Assembly (NCBI GenBank): GCA_038322995.1
Contig: JBBQGM010000002.1
Coordinates: 51,508 to 115,507, forward strand
Source of the DNA: QHXQ01 sp038322995
GTDB taxonomy: Bacteria; Acidobacteriota; Blastocatellia; Pyrinomonadales; Pyrinomonadaceae
DNA length: 64,000 nucleotides
Reading direction: 5' to 3'
The position numbers and the translations under genes were made by a program. The notes beneath the pieces are model-generated. The model saw nothing but the letters and a program-made list of their open reading frames with translations. It was not told the DNA's origin and ran no database searches. Position 1 is the first letter of the stretch, and every line of letters begins with the position of its first letter. Shown in pieces: positions 8,357-17,489 of this stretch.

Positions 8357-11300
8357 ATGCGTATTTGCGCGCCTACCCGGCGCTTACTGCTGGCCGCCGT
8401 CATCGCCGGTCAACTCGGACTGCTCTTGTGCGGGCTTGCGCCGGCCGCCCGCGCACAGGAACCGACCCAACAACCTGCGGCCACACAACAACTCGTCGAA
8501 TCGGTCAGCGTGGCCGGCAATCGGCGCAACCGCAGCGACGACTTGCTCTACTACGTCACAACCCGCGCGGGCGACCCGTACAACGAAGCGCAGGTGGCGC
8601 GCGATTTTCAGGCACTGATGGCGCTCGGTTTCTTCAAAAAAACCGAGTCGCGCGTCTTGACGCGCGAGGGCGCGCGGGGCGGCGTCGATGTCATCTTCGA
8701 GGTCAAAGAGCTACCGATCATCCGCGACCTACAGTTCGACGGGCTGCACAGTCTGACCGAATCCGACGTGCTCAAGGCGTTTCGCGAAAAGCGCATCGGC
8801 GTGCAGAAGGAAAACATTCTCGATCCCGTCAAGGTCAACAACGCGAAGCGGTTGCTCAAAGAATTGCTCGCCGCCAAGGGGCATCCGAACGCGACCGTGG
8901 ACGAAGACACCGAGGCGATCTCTTCGGGATCAAGCGCGCTCACGTTCAAGATCAATGAAGGCAAGCGCGTGCGCGTCGTCGAGATCGAGTTCGAGGGCAA
9001 TCAAGTCTTCAAAGACGGGCAACTGCGCGGCGCGATGCGCTACGTCAAAGAGGCCGGCCTCATCACGCGCTTCAAGGGCTTAGACATTCTGGATCGCGAA
9101 AAACTCGACTTCGACTTGCGCCTTGTGCGCAACTACATGGCCTCGAAGGGCTATCTACAGGGCCGGGCCGGCGAGCCGCGCATCGAAAGCGTGGGGCAAC
9201 GCCGCACCGGGTTTATCCTGCCGTTGCCGCTGCTCTCGTCGGTGGATGAGGGCTTGCGCATCACCGTTCCCATCATCGAGGGCAAGCTGTACCGGCTCGG
9301 CGATCTCAAGATCGAGGGTAACTCGATCTTCAGCGAAGATCGCATCCGCGCCGCGCTAGGCTTGAAGAAGGGCGACGTGGCGAGCGGCGAGCGCGTCTAT
9401 AAAGCGTTCTACGAGGAACTGAAAAAAGCATACGGCGACAACGGCTTCATCCAGTATTCGGCCGAGCCGGAGCCGTCGTTTAAGGATAATCCGACGAACC
9501 CGAAAGAGGGCATCGTCGATTACGTCGTCACGATTGATGAGGGCAAACAGTTCGTGCTGCGCCGGCTGGAATTCTCCGGCAATACCTTCACGCGCGACTA
9601 CGTGCTGCGCCGCGAAGTCGTCTTGAACGAAGGCGACATCTACAACCAACGTTATCTCGAATTCTCTGTCTTGCGGCTGAACCAACGCGGTTTCTTCGAT
9701 CCAGTTGATAAGGACAAGGACGTTGACTTCAAACAGGATGAAGAGCGGGGCGAGGTGGACGTGACGGTGAAGGTGGCCGAAAAAGGGCGGCAGCAAATCT
9801 CGTTCAACGGCGGCTTGTCCGGCATCGGCGGCTCGTTCTTTGGCCTGGAATACTCGACCAATAATCTGTTCGGGCGCGGCGAATCGCTCTCGTTTAATTT
9901 GGCGGCCGGCAACCGGCAGCGTTCGTTCGTCTTCTCGTTCACCGAGCCGTACGTGAAGAACCGGCAAATCTCGGCCGGCTTCTCGCTCTATTCGCAGTCG
10001 CTCAAATATTTCGGCGAGGGCACGTTCCTGTCGAATAATCAGGCGGCCTTGACCGGCGCATTCAGCGGCTCGCAAGCGAATTTTCTGAACACGAGCGAGG
10101 AGAATCTGTTCACGCAGACATCGACCGGCGCGAGCCTCTTCGCCTCGGCCTTGCTCTCGGAATTCCGGCGCAAAACGCCGTTCAACCTTGCGTCGCGCGT
10201 CGGCCTCAGCTACACGCTCTCGCGCACGAGCGTGAAAGACCCGCAAGTCAACAGCGATCCGAACAACCCGAACTTCATCCCGGTGATTTATCGCCAGCCG
10301 AACATCATCACGAGCCGCGTGACGCCGAGCTTTATCTACGACACGCGCGACATTCGCGGGGTGGACGCCGTCAACGGGCAGCAACTGTCCGTCTCGCTGG
10401 CCTTCGCCGGGCTTGGTGGCGACGTGCGCACCTACGAGCCGACTGTTTCGTACCAGCGCTTCTTCCCCGTCCGGCGCAAGCGTGCGCTCATCCCGGAAGT
10501 CTTCGGCTTCCGCCTGATCGCGGGCACGGTCGGCAGCGTCGCCACCAGTTCCAAGGTGCGCACGGCGCAGAGCAATTCGCTCGCCTTCATCAACGGCGTG
10601 CCGGTCTACGAGCGCTTTTTCCTCGGCGACGAGTTCACGATTCGCGGCTATAACGTGCGTTCCATCGCGCCCATCGTGCCGCTTGAGTTGTTCGTCAGTT
10701 CGCGCAATGTCGTCGTGGCGGAAAATAGCACGGACACGCCGGTCGTGATTCCGGGGCTTGATCAGTTCGCCGCGCTCGGCACGTTCACCGGCGCGAGCGG
10801 GGCGAACCCGCGCATGCTCTCGCGCGGCTTCCAATCAGTCGGCGCGGACACGCAACTGCTCGGCAACTTCGAGTATCGTGTGCCGATCTTCGGCACGACG
10901 GTGAGCGCAGCGGCCTACGCCGACATCGGCTCGGCCTTCAACCTGCGCTCAGGGCGCGATCAAATCTACTCGACGCAGTTCGTCACCGACCCGCGCTTCT
11001 TGCAAAGCCTCGGTTCCGTCGTCTGCGGTAACACCATCGGTGGCGCGCAAGTCGTGGCCATCAGCTTGAACACCTTGGCCGGGTGCCGCGACACTTCCAC
11101 CCTCGCGGTCTCACCCGTCTCCGGCGGCCTCATCGCGCGTGACACGCGGTTGGTCACGATTGAGGAGTTCAACAACGCCGTCCGACTGGGCCCGTCCGAC
11201 CCAACCACGCTGCTGCCGTTCGGCTTCTATCAAGTCTTCTTGCGCGGCGAGGCGCAGAGCAACACGGCCGTGCGCCTGTCGCAGAGCGTCTTCAGTAAAT

Positions 11301-11482
11301 TGACTGATATCCGTTCGAGCCTGGGGGCGGAGTTGCGCGTGCAACTGCCTGTAGTTAACGTCCCGTTCCGCTTGATCTACGCCTTCAATCCGAACGCGCG
11401 GACAGGTTTGAACACACGTGTGCCGCTCGTCTTCAATGAGCAACGGAGCGTGTTTCGTTTCAGCGTCGGCCGTACCTTCTAG
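8357..11482 (+). CDS. bamA: Outer-membrane protein assembly factor BamA
   Basis: About 1041 residues, longer than the roughly 800 of E. coli BamA. The N-terminus (MRICAPTRRLLLAA, hydrophobic stretch, AARAQE) is a signal peptide, which fixes the start at 8357. Several POTRA domains follow (about 45-470), with repeated patterns such as IRDLQFDGLHSLTESDV and LRRLEFSGNTFTRDYV. Then comes an Omp85 beta-barrel with GGLSGIGGSFFGLEY and a GDEFTIRGYNVRS segment corresponding to the conserved VRGF/Y loop of lid strand L6. The protein ends in F (VGRTF), the expected C-terminal beta-signal. It inserts beta-barrel proteins in the outer membrane. The next gene is skp, the classic pairing. The extra length lies in the barrel loops. 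Confidence 0.95.
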   Translation: MRICAPTRRLLLAAVIAGQLGLLLCGLAPAARAQEPTQQPAATQQLVESVSVAGNRRNRSDDLLYYVTTRAGDPYNEAQVARDFQALMALGFFKKTESRVLTREGARGGVDVIFEVKELPIIRDLQFDGLHSLTESDVLKAFREKRIGVQKENILDPVKVNNAKRLLKELLAAKGHPNATVDEDTEAISSGSSALTFKINEGKRVRVVEIEFEGNQVFKDGQLRGAMRYVKEAGLITRFKGLDILDREKLDFDLRLVRNYMASKGYLQGRAGEPRIESVGQRRTGFILPLPLLSSVDEGLRITVPIIEGKLYRLGDLKIEGNSIFSEDRIRAALGLKKGDVASGERVYKAFYEELKKAYGDNGFIQYSAEPEPSFKDNPTNPKEGIVDYVVTIDEGKQFVLRRLEFSGNTFTRDYVLRREVVLNEGDIYNQRYLEFSVLRLNQRGFFDPVDKDKDVDFKQDEERGEVDVTVKVAEKGRQQISFNGGLSGIGGSFFGLEYSTNNLFGRGESLSFNLAAGNRQRSFVFSFTEPYVKNRQISAGFSLYSQSLKYFGEGTFLSNNQAALTGAFSGSQANFLNTSEENLFTQTSTGASLFASALLSEFRRKTPFNLASRVGLSYTLSRTSVKDPQVNSDPNNPNFIPVIYRQPNIITSRVTPSFIYDTRDIRGVDAVNGQQLSVSLAFAGLGGDVRTYEPTVSYQRFFPVRRKRALIPEVFGFRLIAGTVGSVATSSKVRTAQSNSLAFINGVPVYERFFLGDEFTIRGYNVRSIAPIVPLELFVSSRNVVVAENSTDTPVVIPGLDQFAALGTFTGASGANPRMLSRGFQSVGADTQLLGNFEYRVPIFGTTVSAAAYADIGSAFNLRSGRDQIYSTQFVTDPRFLQSLGSVVCGNTIGGAQVVAISLNTLAGCRDTSTLAVSPVSGGLIARDTRLVTIEEFNNAVRLGPSDPTTLLPFGFYQVFLRGEAQSNTAVRLSQSVFSKLTDIRSSLGAELRVQLPVVNVPFRLIYAFNPNARTGLNTRVPLVFNEQRSVFRFSVGRTF

Positions 11483-11609
11483 CGCGTGCGCCGGCGGGCG
11501 GACTTTTTAACGATTTCGCGCTACACTACGGGGCTGTCGTGGGGCGACTTTTCGCATCTAACAGCGCGTCCCCTTTTATTAAACTGTCAGGAGCAGTACG
11601 AGGAAGAAT

Positions 11610-12245
11610 ATGAGACCAGTTCGCTATAGCATCGCCGCCTTCGTGTTTGCGGCGCTTACCATTATCTCGGCGCAGGCGCAAACGCGCCCGGCCCCCGGCG
11701 CACCGACGGTCGGTGCGGCCCAACCCGCCGCCGTCACCGGCGCGATCAGAATCGCCGTGATTGATTCAGGCGCGTTCAGCGACGACAAGGCCGGCATCAC
11801 CCGCGTGATGAACGCCGTCAAGCAGGTGGACGCGCAATTCCAGCCGCAACGCACCGAGTTGCAGGGCATGCAGACGCGCTACGACACGCTGGTCAAAGAC
11901 CTGCAAGCGAAAGCCCAGATTCAAGACCCGAAGGTGACGGCGCAACAGCAAGATCAGGCCGAGCAACTGCAAACCCAGATCAAGCGTAAGGCGGAAGACG
12001 CGCAGGCTTCGTACCAGCGGCGGATGGCGGAAGTGCTCGATCCGTTGCAGCAGGATGTGTACACCACGCTGCAAGGCTTCGCACAGGCGCGCGGCATCGC
12101 GCTGATCATCGATGTCAACCGCAACCCCAGCCCGGTGATCTTCGCCGCCGATAGCGTGGACATCACCAAAGAATTCATCACCGAATATAACCGGACGCAT
12201 CCGGCCACGGCCACCGCCGCCGCGCCGACCACCGGCCGGCCGTAA
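11610..12245 (+). CDS. skp: Skp/OmpH family periplasmic chaperone
   Basis: 211 residues: a signal peptide (about 1-23, ending AQAQT), a beta-strand segment GAIRIAVIDSGAF, long charged and Gln-rich helices (about 75-150), then a return beta strand (GIALIIDVNRNPSP) and a Thr/Ala-rich tail. This is the OmpH fold: trimeric helical tentacles holding unfolded outer-membrane proteins for BamA. It follows bamA after a 127-base gap and precedes fabZ/lpxA, as in many diderm genomes (where lpxD often intervenes; it is missing here). An AGGAAG ribosome-binding site stands before the ATG. Confidence 0.88.
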   Translation: MRPVRYSIAAFVFAALTIISAQAQTRPAPGAPTVGAAQPAAVTGAIRIAVIDSGAFSDDKAGITRVMNAVKQVDAQFQPQRTELQGMQTRYDTLVKDLQAKAQIQDPKVTAQQQDQAEQLQTQIKRKAEDAQASYQRRMAEVLDPLQQDVYTTLQGFAQARGIALIIDVNRNPSPVIFAADSVDITKEFITEYNRTHPATATAAAPTTGRP

Positions 12246-12261
12246 GCACGCCAGCGGAGAT

Positions 12262-12340
12262 AGAGGGCAGTAGGCAGCGGGGCAGTTAAGACAAACTGCT
12301 TGGCACTGCCTGCTGCTCTTGCTGCTTACTACCTACTGAG
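12262..12340. repeat. Degenerate heptad-repeat hairpin between skp and fabZ
   Basis: The left arm carries GGCAGTA GGCAGCG GGGCAGT; the right arm carries inverse-complement words (ACTGCC, TGCTGCT, TTACTACC, TACTGAG). The unit is close to 7 bases and the pairing is imperfect. The right arm ends directly before the fabZ start (12343), leaving no visible Shine-Dalgarno sequence. Confidence 0.55.
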
Positions 12341-12342
12341 TT

Positions 12343-12795
12343 ATGGACACCCTGCTCGATGCCCGCGCCATTCAAGCGTTGCTGCCGCACCGCTTTCCCT
12401 TCCTGCTCGTTGACCGCATCGTGGAGCTTGTGCCGCGCGAGCGGATCGTTGGTGTCAAGCAAGTGACGATCAACGAGCCGTTCTTCCAGGGCCATTTCCC
12501 CGGCGCGCCCGTCATGCCCGGCGTGCTTGTGGTCGAGGCGCTCGCGCAGGTCGGCGCGATCTTGGCTTTGCGCGAGATCGCCGACCGCGAGCAGAAGTTG
12601 GTGCTGTTCACCGGCATCCGCGAAGCGCGTTTCCGCCAGCCCGTCGTGCCGGGCGACACGCTCATGCTCGAAGTGACGGCCTTGCGCATCGGCTCGCGCA
12701 TTCAGCGCATGCGCGGCGAGGCCAAGGTCGATGGCAAGGTCGTGGCCGAGGCCGAGATCATGAGCGCCGTCGCCGACCGCACCGCCCTCCAATGA
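12343..12795 (+). CDS. fabZ: 3-hydroxyacyl-ACP dehydratase FabZ
   Basis: 150 residues with the full FabZ signature. LLPHRFPFLLVDRI is near the N-terminus; FFQGHFPGAPVMPGVLVVEALAQ carries the catalytic His (GHFP) and, one turn into the helix, the catalytic Glu (VEALAQ). It dehydrates 3-hydroxyacyl-ACP in fatty-acid elongation and competes with LpxA for 3-hydroxyacyl-ACP. It overlaps lpxA by four bases (ATGA), so the two are translationally coupled, the usual diderm arrangement. Confidence 0.95.
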   Translation: MDTLLDARAIQALLPHRFPFLLVDRIVELVPRERIVGVKQVTINEPFFQGHFPGAPVMPGVLVVEALAQVGAILALREIADREQKLVLFTGIREARFRQPVVPGDTLMLEVTALRIGSRIQRMRGEAKVDGKVVAEAEIMSAVADRTALQ

Positions 12796-13568
12796 GTTTC
12801 ATTCATCCGGCCGCCATCGTCAGCCCCAAGGCCCAAATCGGGCACGCCTGCCACATCGGCCCCTACGCGATCATCGGCGACCAAGTCACGCTCGGCGACG
12901 GCGTGCGCCTCGACGCGCACTGCGTTGTTGACGGCCACACTTTTATCGGCGACGAGACGCACGTCTTCCCGTTCGTCTCCATCGGGCTTGCGCCGCAGGA
13001 TTTGAAATACCGGGGCGAGCCGGCCGAGACGCGCGTCGGCCGGCGCAACCACATCCGCGAGTTCGTCACCATCCATCGCGGCACGGCGGGCGGCGGTCTG
13101 CTCACCAGCGTAGGCGACGACTGTCTTATCATGGCGCAGGCGCACATCGCGCACGATTGTCTCGTCGGCCACCACGTCATCATGGCCAATGCCGCGACGC
13201 TCGCGGGCCACGTCACGGTCGAAGACGGTGCGAACATCGGCGCATATTCCGGCGTGCATCAATTCTGCCGCGTCGGGCACGAGGCCTACGTCGGCGGCTA
13301 TTCGGTCGTCGTCAAAGACGCGCTCCCGTTCGCGCTCACCGTTGGCAATCACGCGCGGTGCTACGGTCTCAACACCACCGGCATGAAGCGGCGCGACTAT
13401 CCGCCCGCGACGATGGCCGCCCTGCACCACGCCTTCCGCCTCCTGCTCACCTCCAAACTCAACACCACGCAGGCGCTCGCCAGCATTCGCGCCGAGACCA
13501 GCAACACGCCCGAAGTCGCCGAACTCGTCCGCTTCATTGAGACCTCCGAGCGCGGCGTCACCAAATAA
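12792..13568 (+). CDS. lpxA: UDP-N-acetylglucosamine acyltransferase LpxA
   Basis: 258 residues. The N-terminal two thirds are left-handed beta-helix hexapeptide repeats (IHPAAIVSPKAQIGHACHIGPYAIIG and so on, described here in pieces). QAHIAHDCLVGHHVIMAN carries the catalytic His, and a C-terminal helical domain follows. It performs the first lipid A step, moving a 3-hydroxyacyl chain from ACP to UDP-GlcNAc. It overlaps fabZ and is followed by lpxI. Together these show a lipid A pathway; lpxB, lpxC and lpxD are outside the window. Confidence 0.95.
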   Translation: MSFIHPAAIVSPKAQIGHACHIGPYAIIGDQVTLGDGVRLDAHCVVDGHTFIGDETHVFPFVSIGLAPQDLKYRGEPAETRVGRRNHIREFVTIHRGTAGGGLLTSVGDDCLIMAQAHIAHDCLVGHHVIMANAATLAGHVTVEDGANIGAYSGVHQFCRVGHEAYVGGYSVVVKDALPFALTVGNHARCYGLNTTGMKRRDYPPATMAALHHAFRLLLTSKLNTTQALASIRAETSNTPEVAELVRFIETSERGVTK

Positions 13569-13666
13569 ACGATGAACGATGAACGCAGAGCGATGAACGA
13601 CGAACAGCGCGGCTGTCACCTGTCTTTTATTCATCATTCATCGTTCATCGTTCATCGTTCATCGTT
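13568..13666. repeat. Heptad-repeat hairpin filling the lpxA-lpxI gap
   Basis: Left arm 13568-13605: AACGATG units (AACGATG, AACGATG, AACGCAG, AGCGATG, AACGACG). Right arm 13629-13666: TTCATCG units repeated about five times. The arms pair at about 32 of 38 positions. The left arm starts on the last base of the lpxA stop codon and the right arm ends on the base before the lpxI ATG, so the structure fills the gap exactly and leaves no Shine-Dalgarno sequence for lpxI. Confidence 0.85.
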
Positions 13667-14473
13667 ATGCGTTACGGTCTAATCGCAGGCAACGGGCAGT
13701 TTCCGTTTCTCGTGCTGGAGGGGGCGCGGCGCGCGGGTGTGTCGCTAGCGGTGGTGGCGATTAAGGAAGAGACCGATCCGCGTATCGAGCAAGTGGCCGA
13801 CAGGTTGGCGTGGGTCGGCATCGGCCAGTTGGGCAAGCTGATCCGCTTCTTCAAGCGCGAGGGCGTGGAGCGCGTGATCATGGCGGGGCAAGTGAAGCAT
13901 GTGCAGATTTTTAGCGGTGCGCTGCCCGACGTGCGGATGCTCAAACTGCTCATGAGTCTGCCGCGCCGCAACACCGACGCGCTTATCGGTGGCGTAGCGG
14001 CGGAGTTGGCCAAAGAGGGCATCGAGTTGATCGACTCGACGTATTTTCTGCAAGACCATCTACCGCAAGCCGGCACGCTCACGCGCCGCGCGCCAGACGA
14101 GCGGGAGCGCGGCGACATCGAGTACGGGCTTGAAGTCGCGCGCGAGATCGCCCGGCTCGATCTCGGTCAAACCATCGTCGTGCGCGCCCGCGCTTGCGTC
14201 GCCATCGAAGCGATGGAAGGCACGGACGCGACCGTCAAACGCGCGGGCGAACTAGCGCGCGGCCGCCTCACGGTCGTCAAACTCGCCAAGCCCGATCAAG
14301 ACATGCGCTTCGACGTGCCGGTCGTCGGCGTGCCCACTGTTGAAACCATGAGCGCGGCCGGCGCAACCTGTCTCTGCCTCACCGCCGGCAAGACATTGCT
14401 CTTTGATCGGGCGGAACTGATCAAGCGCGCGGACAAACAGCGCATCGCCATCGTCGCGGTGCCGGCAGCTTGA
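13667..14473 (+). CDS. lpxI: UDP-2,3-diacylglucosamine pyrophosphatase LpxI
   Basis: 268 residues matching LpxI (DUF1009): an N-terminal domain starting RYGLIAGNGQFPFLVLEGAR, a middle MAGQVKH and STYFLQDHLP segment, and a C-terminal catalytic domain with EAMEGTDATVKRAG and VVKLAKPDQDMRFDVPVVG. It cleaves UDP-2,3-diacylglucosamine to lipid X, the step done by LpxH in E. coli, so this organism uses the LpxI route. The ATG directly follows a heptad-repeat arm with no ribosome-binding site, so translation probably depends on coupling or RNA structure. A terminator follows. Confidence 0.93.
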   Translation: MRYGLIAGNGQFPFLVLEGARRAGVSLAVVAIKEETDPRIEQVADRLAWVGIGQLGKLIRFFKREGVERVIMAGQVKHVQIFSGALPDVRMLKLLMSLPRRNTDALIGGVAAELAKEGIELIDSTYFLQDHLPQAGTLTRRAPDERERGDIEYGLEVAREIARLDLGQTIVVRARACVAIEAMEGTDATVKRAGELARGRLTVVKLAKPDQDMRFDVPVVGVPTVETMSAAGATCLCLTAGKTLLFDRAELIKRADKQRIAIVAVPAA

Positions 14474-14511
14474 GAAGTACGGGCGGCGAGCCAAGAGGTT
14501 AGCGAGGAAAG

Positions 14512-14549
14512 CGAAAGGCGCGGCGAGATGCTGCTCGCCGCGCCTTTCG
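14512..14549. terminator. Bidirectional intrinsic terminator between lpxI and the M1-like gene
   Basis: A perfect 16-base-pair stem (arms 14512-14527 and 14534-14549, CGAAAGGCGCGGCGAG and complement) with a 6-base loop lies between two convergent genes. The flanks are only moderately T-rich (TGTATTAA). Confidence 0.75.
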
Positions 14550-14583
14550 TGTATTAACGACTGGCTATTTGCTCTGCCGCCCG

Positions 14584-16821
14584 CTAATTCGCGGCCTGCT
14601 GCTGCGCGGTCTTCGGATCGTAGGGCGTGCCGAGATATTGCTTGGCCACCTTTTGCGCGTTGTCGTAGTTGAGACCGCTTTCGACCGCCTTGTTGTACTC
14701 GAAGACAGCGCGGGTGCGGTCGCCTTTGGAGTCGTAGGCGTTGCCGCGTTTGATGTGCGCCCAGACATCGAGCCACGAAGGTTTCAGATTACCGTTCAAG
14801 GCCGCGTCGAAGTTATCCAGCGCGGGATCGTAATTGCGTTGCTCAAGATAAAGCAGCCCGAGATTGTAGTAGACCCACGAGTTCGACTTGTCGAGCTTCA
14901 AGGCCTCTTCCAACTGGCGCTGCGCTTCGGCGTACTGCCCCTCGCGAAATAATTCGATGCCGCGCCGCGCGACGACCGAAACGCGCAGGTCGTCCGAGAG
15001 GCGCAGGATTTTGTTGTTCGGATCGACGATGACTTCGAGCGGTTGCCCCTGCGTCTCGAAATCGAAATCCTCGCTCTTGTCTTCGATCAGGAGCGTTGTC
15101 GTCTGGCTGTTGTTCTCGCCTTCGGCCCGCAGCATAACTTCGACCGGCATGCGCAAGCCCTCGAAGTTTTGCCGCACCGTGCCACGGGCGCGAAACTTGC
15201 CCCGGCGGGTGCGGATGATCTGGTAGTCGGTGGCAAACTCCGGCACGCCCGTGCCTTCAACCCAACGCGCGAAGAAGTAGCGCATGTTCGTGCCGGCCAC
15301 CCGCGTGGTTAACTTCTCGAAGTCGTCAATCGAGACGCTCTGGCCGCGATACTGTTGCAAGAGCGTGCGCAAGAGTTGGTCAAACTTCTCCTGGCCGATG
15401 GTCGCGCGCAACATGCGGAAGACCATCGCGCCTTTGTAGAAGATGACCGACTGATACTGCGCCGACGTGTCGTCGAGCGTCGAAGGCGCACGCAGGATCG
15501 AGGCCGACTGCTCGAACAGCAAGGCGCGCTCTTGCATGTCGCGCTCGGCGGCGTCGAGCGCGCCACCCTGTAGCGTCATTTCGCGCAGGGCGTAGGCGCT
15601 CCACTCGGCCAACCCTTGCGAGAGCCAGGCATCGTCAAACGCCTTCAACGCAACCGTAAAGCCCCACCACTGATAAGCCACTTCGCGCTCAAGGCGCTCG
15701 TTCTTCGGCGGGCGCGCGGGATCGAAGAAACTCGCTGACAGAAATTCCATGCCCGGCGCGGCGTAGGCTTCCAAACTCTCGTTGTCGATCTCGGCGACCG
15801 TGTAGCGCGCCCCGGCCGCAGGCACGCCATATTGCTTCGTGTAGAACTCAAGCGCGCGGCCCGCCAATTCGCCGTAAGACTCGATGCGCCCTTCGCTGCC
15901 CGGTTGGACGAGGAAGTTCAACTCGTAGCCGCCAAGACGCAAAGTGCGCGTCACAAACCGGCCGGCGACGATGTTGCCGACGAGCGTCGGTTGCCGGTTC
16001 ACGAGATGGAAATAAGTTAGGCCGCCTTTCGTCTGCGCCGTGATCGGCTCATCGCTTGAGCCGGCGACGACCATGCCGGATGGCACGGCGACGCTGATGT
16101 CGGCGGTCGCGCGGTCGGCGGCGTAGTCGTGGAAGGGAAACCAACGGGCGGCGTACAGCAGATAAGAGCCTTCCTGGCCGACGTAAGCCAACCGCTTCGT
16201 CGCCAACGGCCCGCCCTCGGCCGTGACGAGCGCGCCATACCAACTGAAGTGCAGCGTGAGCGGCTGACCGGCCGGCACTACCTCATCCAGATCGATACGC
16301 ACGCTCGGCCCGATGGTATCGACGCCGACCTGATCCTGCACGAAGTTCGTCAACGCCTTGCCGTTGCGTTCGATAGCTTCAATCTTGAGCGAACCGTTCA
16401 ACTCGAAGACGACGGTGCGCGTCGCATCAAGCGGCGTGAAGGTCACATCAGCCGCAGCCCGCAGAATATGCTCGGCCGGGCGCAGTTCCGCATCGATCTT
16501 ATAGTTCGTGACATCGAAGCGGGCCCGCCCTGTCATGTTCGGCGTCTGCGGTAACGCAACCGGCGTGGGTGTCGGCACCGACGTGGGCGGCGCAGCTACC
16601 AGAGTCGGAGTAGGTCGTGGCGGTGTATTCCGGCGCAACGGCGGCTGGCCCGTGCGCCTTGGGCGCTGTGCCGGTCGGCCGGGGCTTGTCTGCGCCAGAT
16701 TGCTACCCGTGAGCAAGCAGAGAAGCAAGGCCGGCAACAGGCCGGTCAGACTCAAGCCGCGCACGGTGCGCCGGCAGATTGCTGATATAGTTGTACTCTG
16801 AAGCGATGGCTGGTGGCTCAT
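14584..16821 (-). CDS. M1 aminopeptidase-like protein with all zinc ligands lost, plus C-terminal TPR
   Basis: 745 residues: a signal peptide (about 1-43), a Pro/Thr-rich spacer (45-95), an M1-type beta domain and a thermolysin-like domain. Where M1 enzymes have HExxH, residues 379-383 read R-E-V-A-Y, and the third ligand expected 19 residues later is Gln402 (WLSQGLAEW). All three zinc ligands are therefore replaced, although the surrounding fold motif (QWWG, then DDAWLSQGLAEWSA, then FYKGAMVFRML) is kept. Two to three TPR repeats follow (about 640-725). It is likely an exported non-enzymatic scaffold or sensor. I checked the substitutions at codon level (15661-15700). A second M1-like gene, degenerate in a different way, lies at 26806-28659. 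Confidence 0.85.
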   Translation of the reverse strand: MSHQPSLQSTTISAICRRTVRGLSLTGLLPALLLCLLTGSNLAQTSPGRPAQRPRRTGQPPLRRNTPPRPTPTLVAAPPTSVPTPTPVALPQTPNMTGRARFDVTNYKIDAELRPAEHILRAAADVTFTPLDATRTVVFELNGSLKIEAIERNGKALTNFVQDQVGVDTIGPSVRIDLDEVVPAGQPLTLHFSWYGALVTAEGGPLATKRLAYVGQEGSYLLYAARWFPFHDYAADRATADISVAVPSGMVVAGSSDEPITAQTKGGLTYFHLVNRQPTLVGNIVAGRFVTRTLRLGGYELNFLVQPGSEGRIESYGELAGRALEFYTKQYGVPAAGARYTVAEIDNESLEAYAAPGMEFLSASFFDPARPPKNERLEREVAYQWWGFTVALKAFDDAWLSQGLAEWSAYALREMTLQGGALDAAERDMQERALLFEQSASILRAPSTLDDTSAQYQSVIFYKGAMVFRMLRATIGQEKFDQLLRTLLQQYRGQSVSIDDFEKLTTRVAGTNMRYFFARWVEGTGVPEFATDYQIIRTRRGKFRARGTVRQNFEGLRMPVEVMLRAEGENNSQTTTLLIEDKSEDFDFETQGQPLEVIVDPNNKILRLSDDLRVSVVARRGIELFREGQYAEAQRQLEEALKLDKSNSWVYYNLGLLYLEQRNYDPALDNFDAALNGNLKPSWLDVWAHIKRGNAYDSKGDRTRAVFEYNKAVESGLNYDNAQKVAKQYLGTPYDPKTAQQQAAN

Positions 16822-17054
16822 AAACAGTGTGTCCGTCAGTTGCGGCGACTTAGGCCCGATTATACGTGCGACCGGCGTTGAGGCGGCTCAGCAGCCGGCG
16901 GTTTTCTCTCTTCAGCGGCAAGCGATTAGATGAGACGTGTGCGCGCGCCGTTGGCTGTCCGGCACGTGCGCGGGCGAGAAGTTTGCTAACTCATTGCGGC
17001 TTGACACACTAGCTTGCGCGCGTCCATCCTGGCGCACCATTTACCGAAAACTTT

Positions 17055-17480
17055 ATGACTGAACCGACAACATTCCGCGACCCCGCGATCCGCATCACGC
17101 TCCTGCCGCGCGACACCAATCCGCAGGGCACGATCTTCGGCGGCATCATTCTCAGCTACATCGACATCGCCGGCGCGGTCGAAGCGCATCGTCATACCGG
17201 CATCGAACGCTTCGTCACAGTTGCTATGCGCGAAGTCACCTTCCACCAGCCGGTTTTCGTCGGCGACCTCGTCAGCTTCTACGCGCAGACGACGCGCATC
17301 GGCACAACCTCCATCACCATCCACGTCGTCGTCGAAGCCGAACGCTATGGTGGCACGAGCGAGCGGATCAAAGTCACCGAAGCCGAAGTCATCTACGTGG
17401 CCGTGGACGCCAACCGGCGCAAAATGAAGATCGATCAGGCCAAACTCCGCGAGCGCAACGGGCCGCAAGTAGCTTCGTAA
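17055..17480 (+). CDS. YciA-type acyl-CoA thioesterase (hotdog fold)
   Basis: 141 residues with the YciA/BACH pattern: LLPRDTNPQGTIFGGIILSYIDIAGAVEA, where Asn and Asp are the usual hotdog catalytic pair, then VTVAMREVTFHQPVFVGDLVSFYAQ. It hydrolyses acyl-CoA esters in the cytosol. It reads away from the M1-like gene and converges on the TPR gene, with 9 bases between the stops. No ribosome-binding site is evident. A single hotdog domain implies a multimer, as in YciA. Confidence 0.88.
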   Translation: MTEPTTFRDPAIRITLLPRDTNPQGTIFGGIILSYIDIAGAVEAHRHTGIERFVTVAMREVTFHQPVFVGDLVSFYAQTTRIGTTSITIHVVVEAERYGGTSERIKVTEAEVIYVAVDANRRKMKIDQAKLRERNGPQVAS

Positions 17481-17489
17481 CGCCTGCCG

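Noticed and set aside
9356..10834. Long minus-strand open frame opposite bamA
   Set aside because: It lies wholly antisense to BamA and is Arg-rich with no domain, a high-GC shadow frame.
13568..13666. CRISPR-like direct repeats
   Set aside because: Units are 7 bases with no spacers of uniform length and form inverted arms; no cas genes are nearby.
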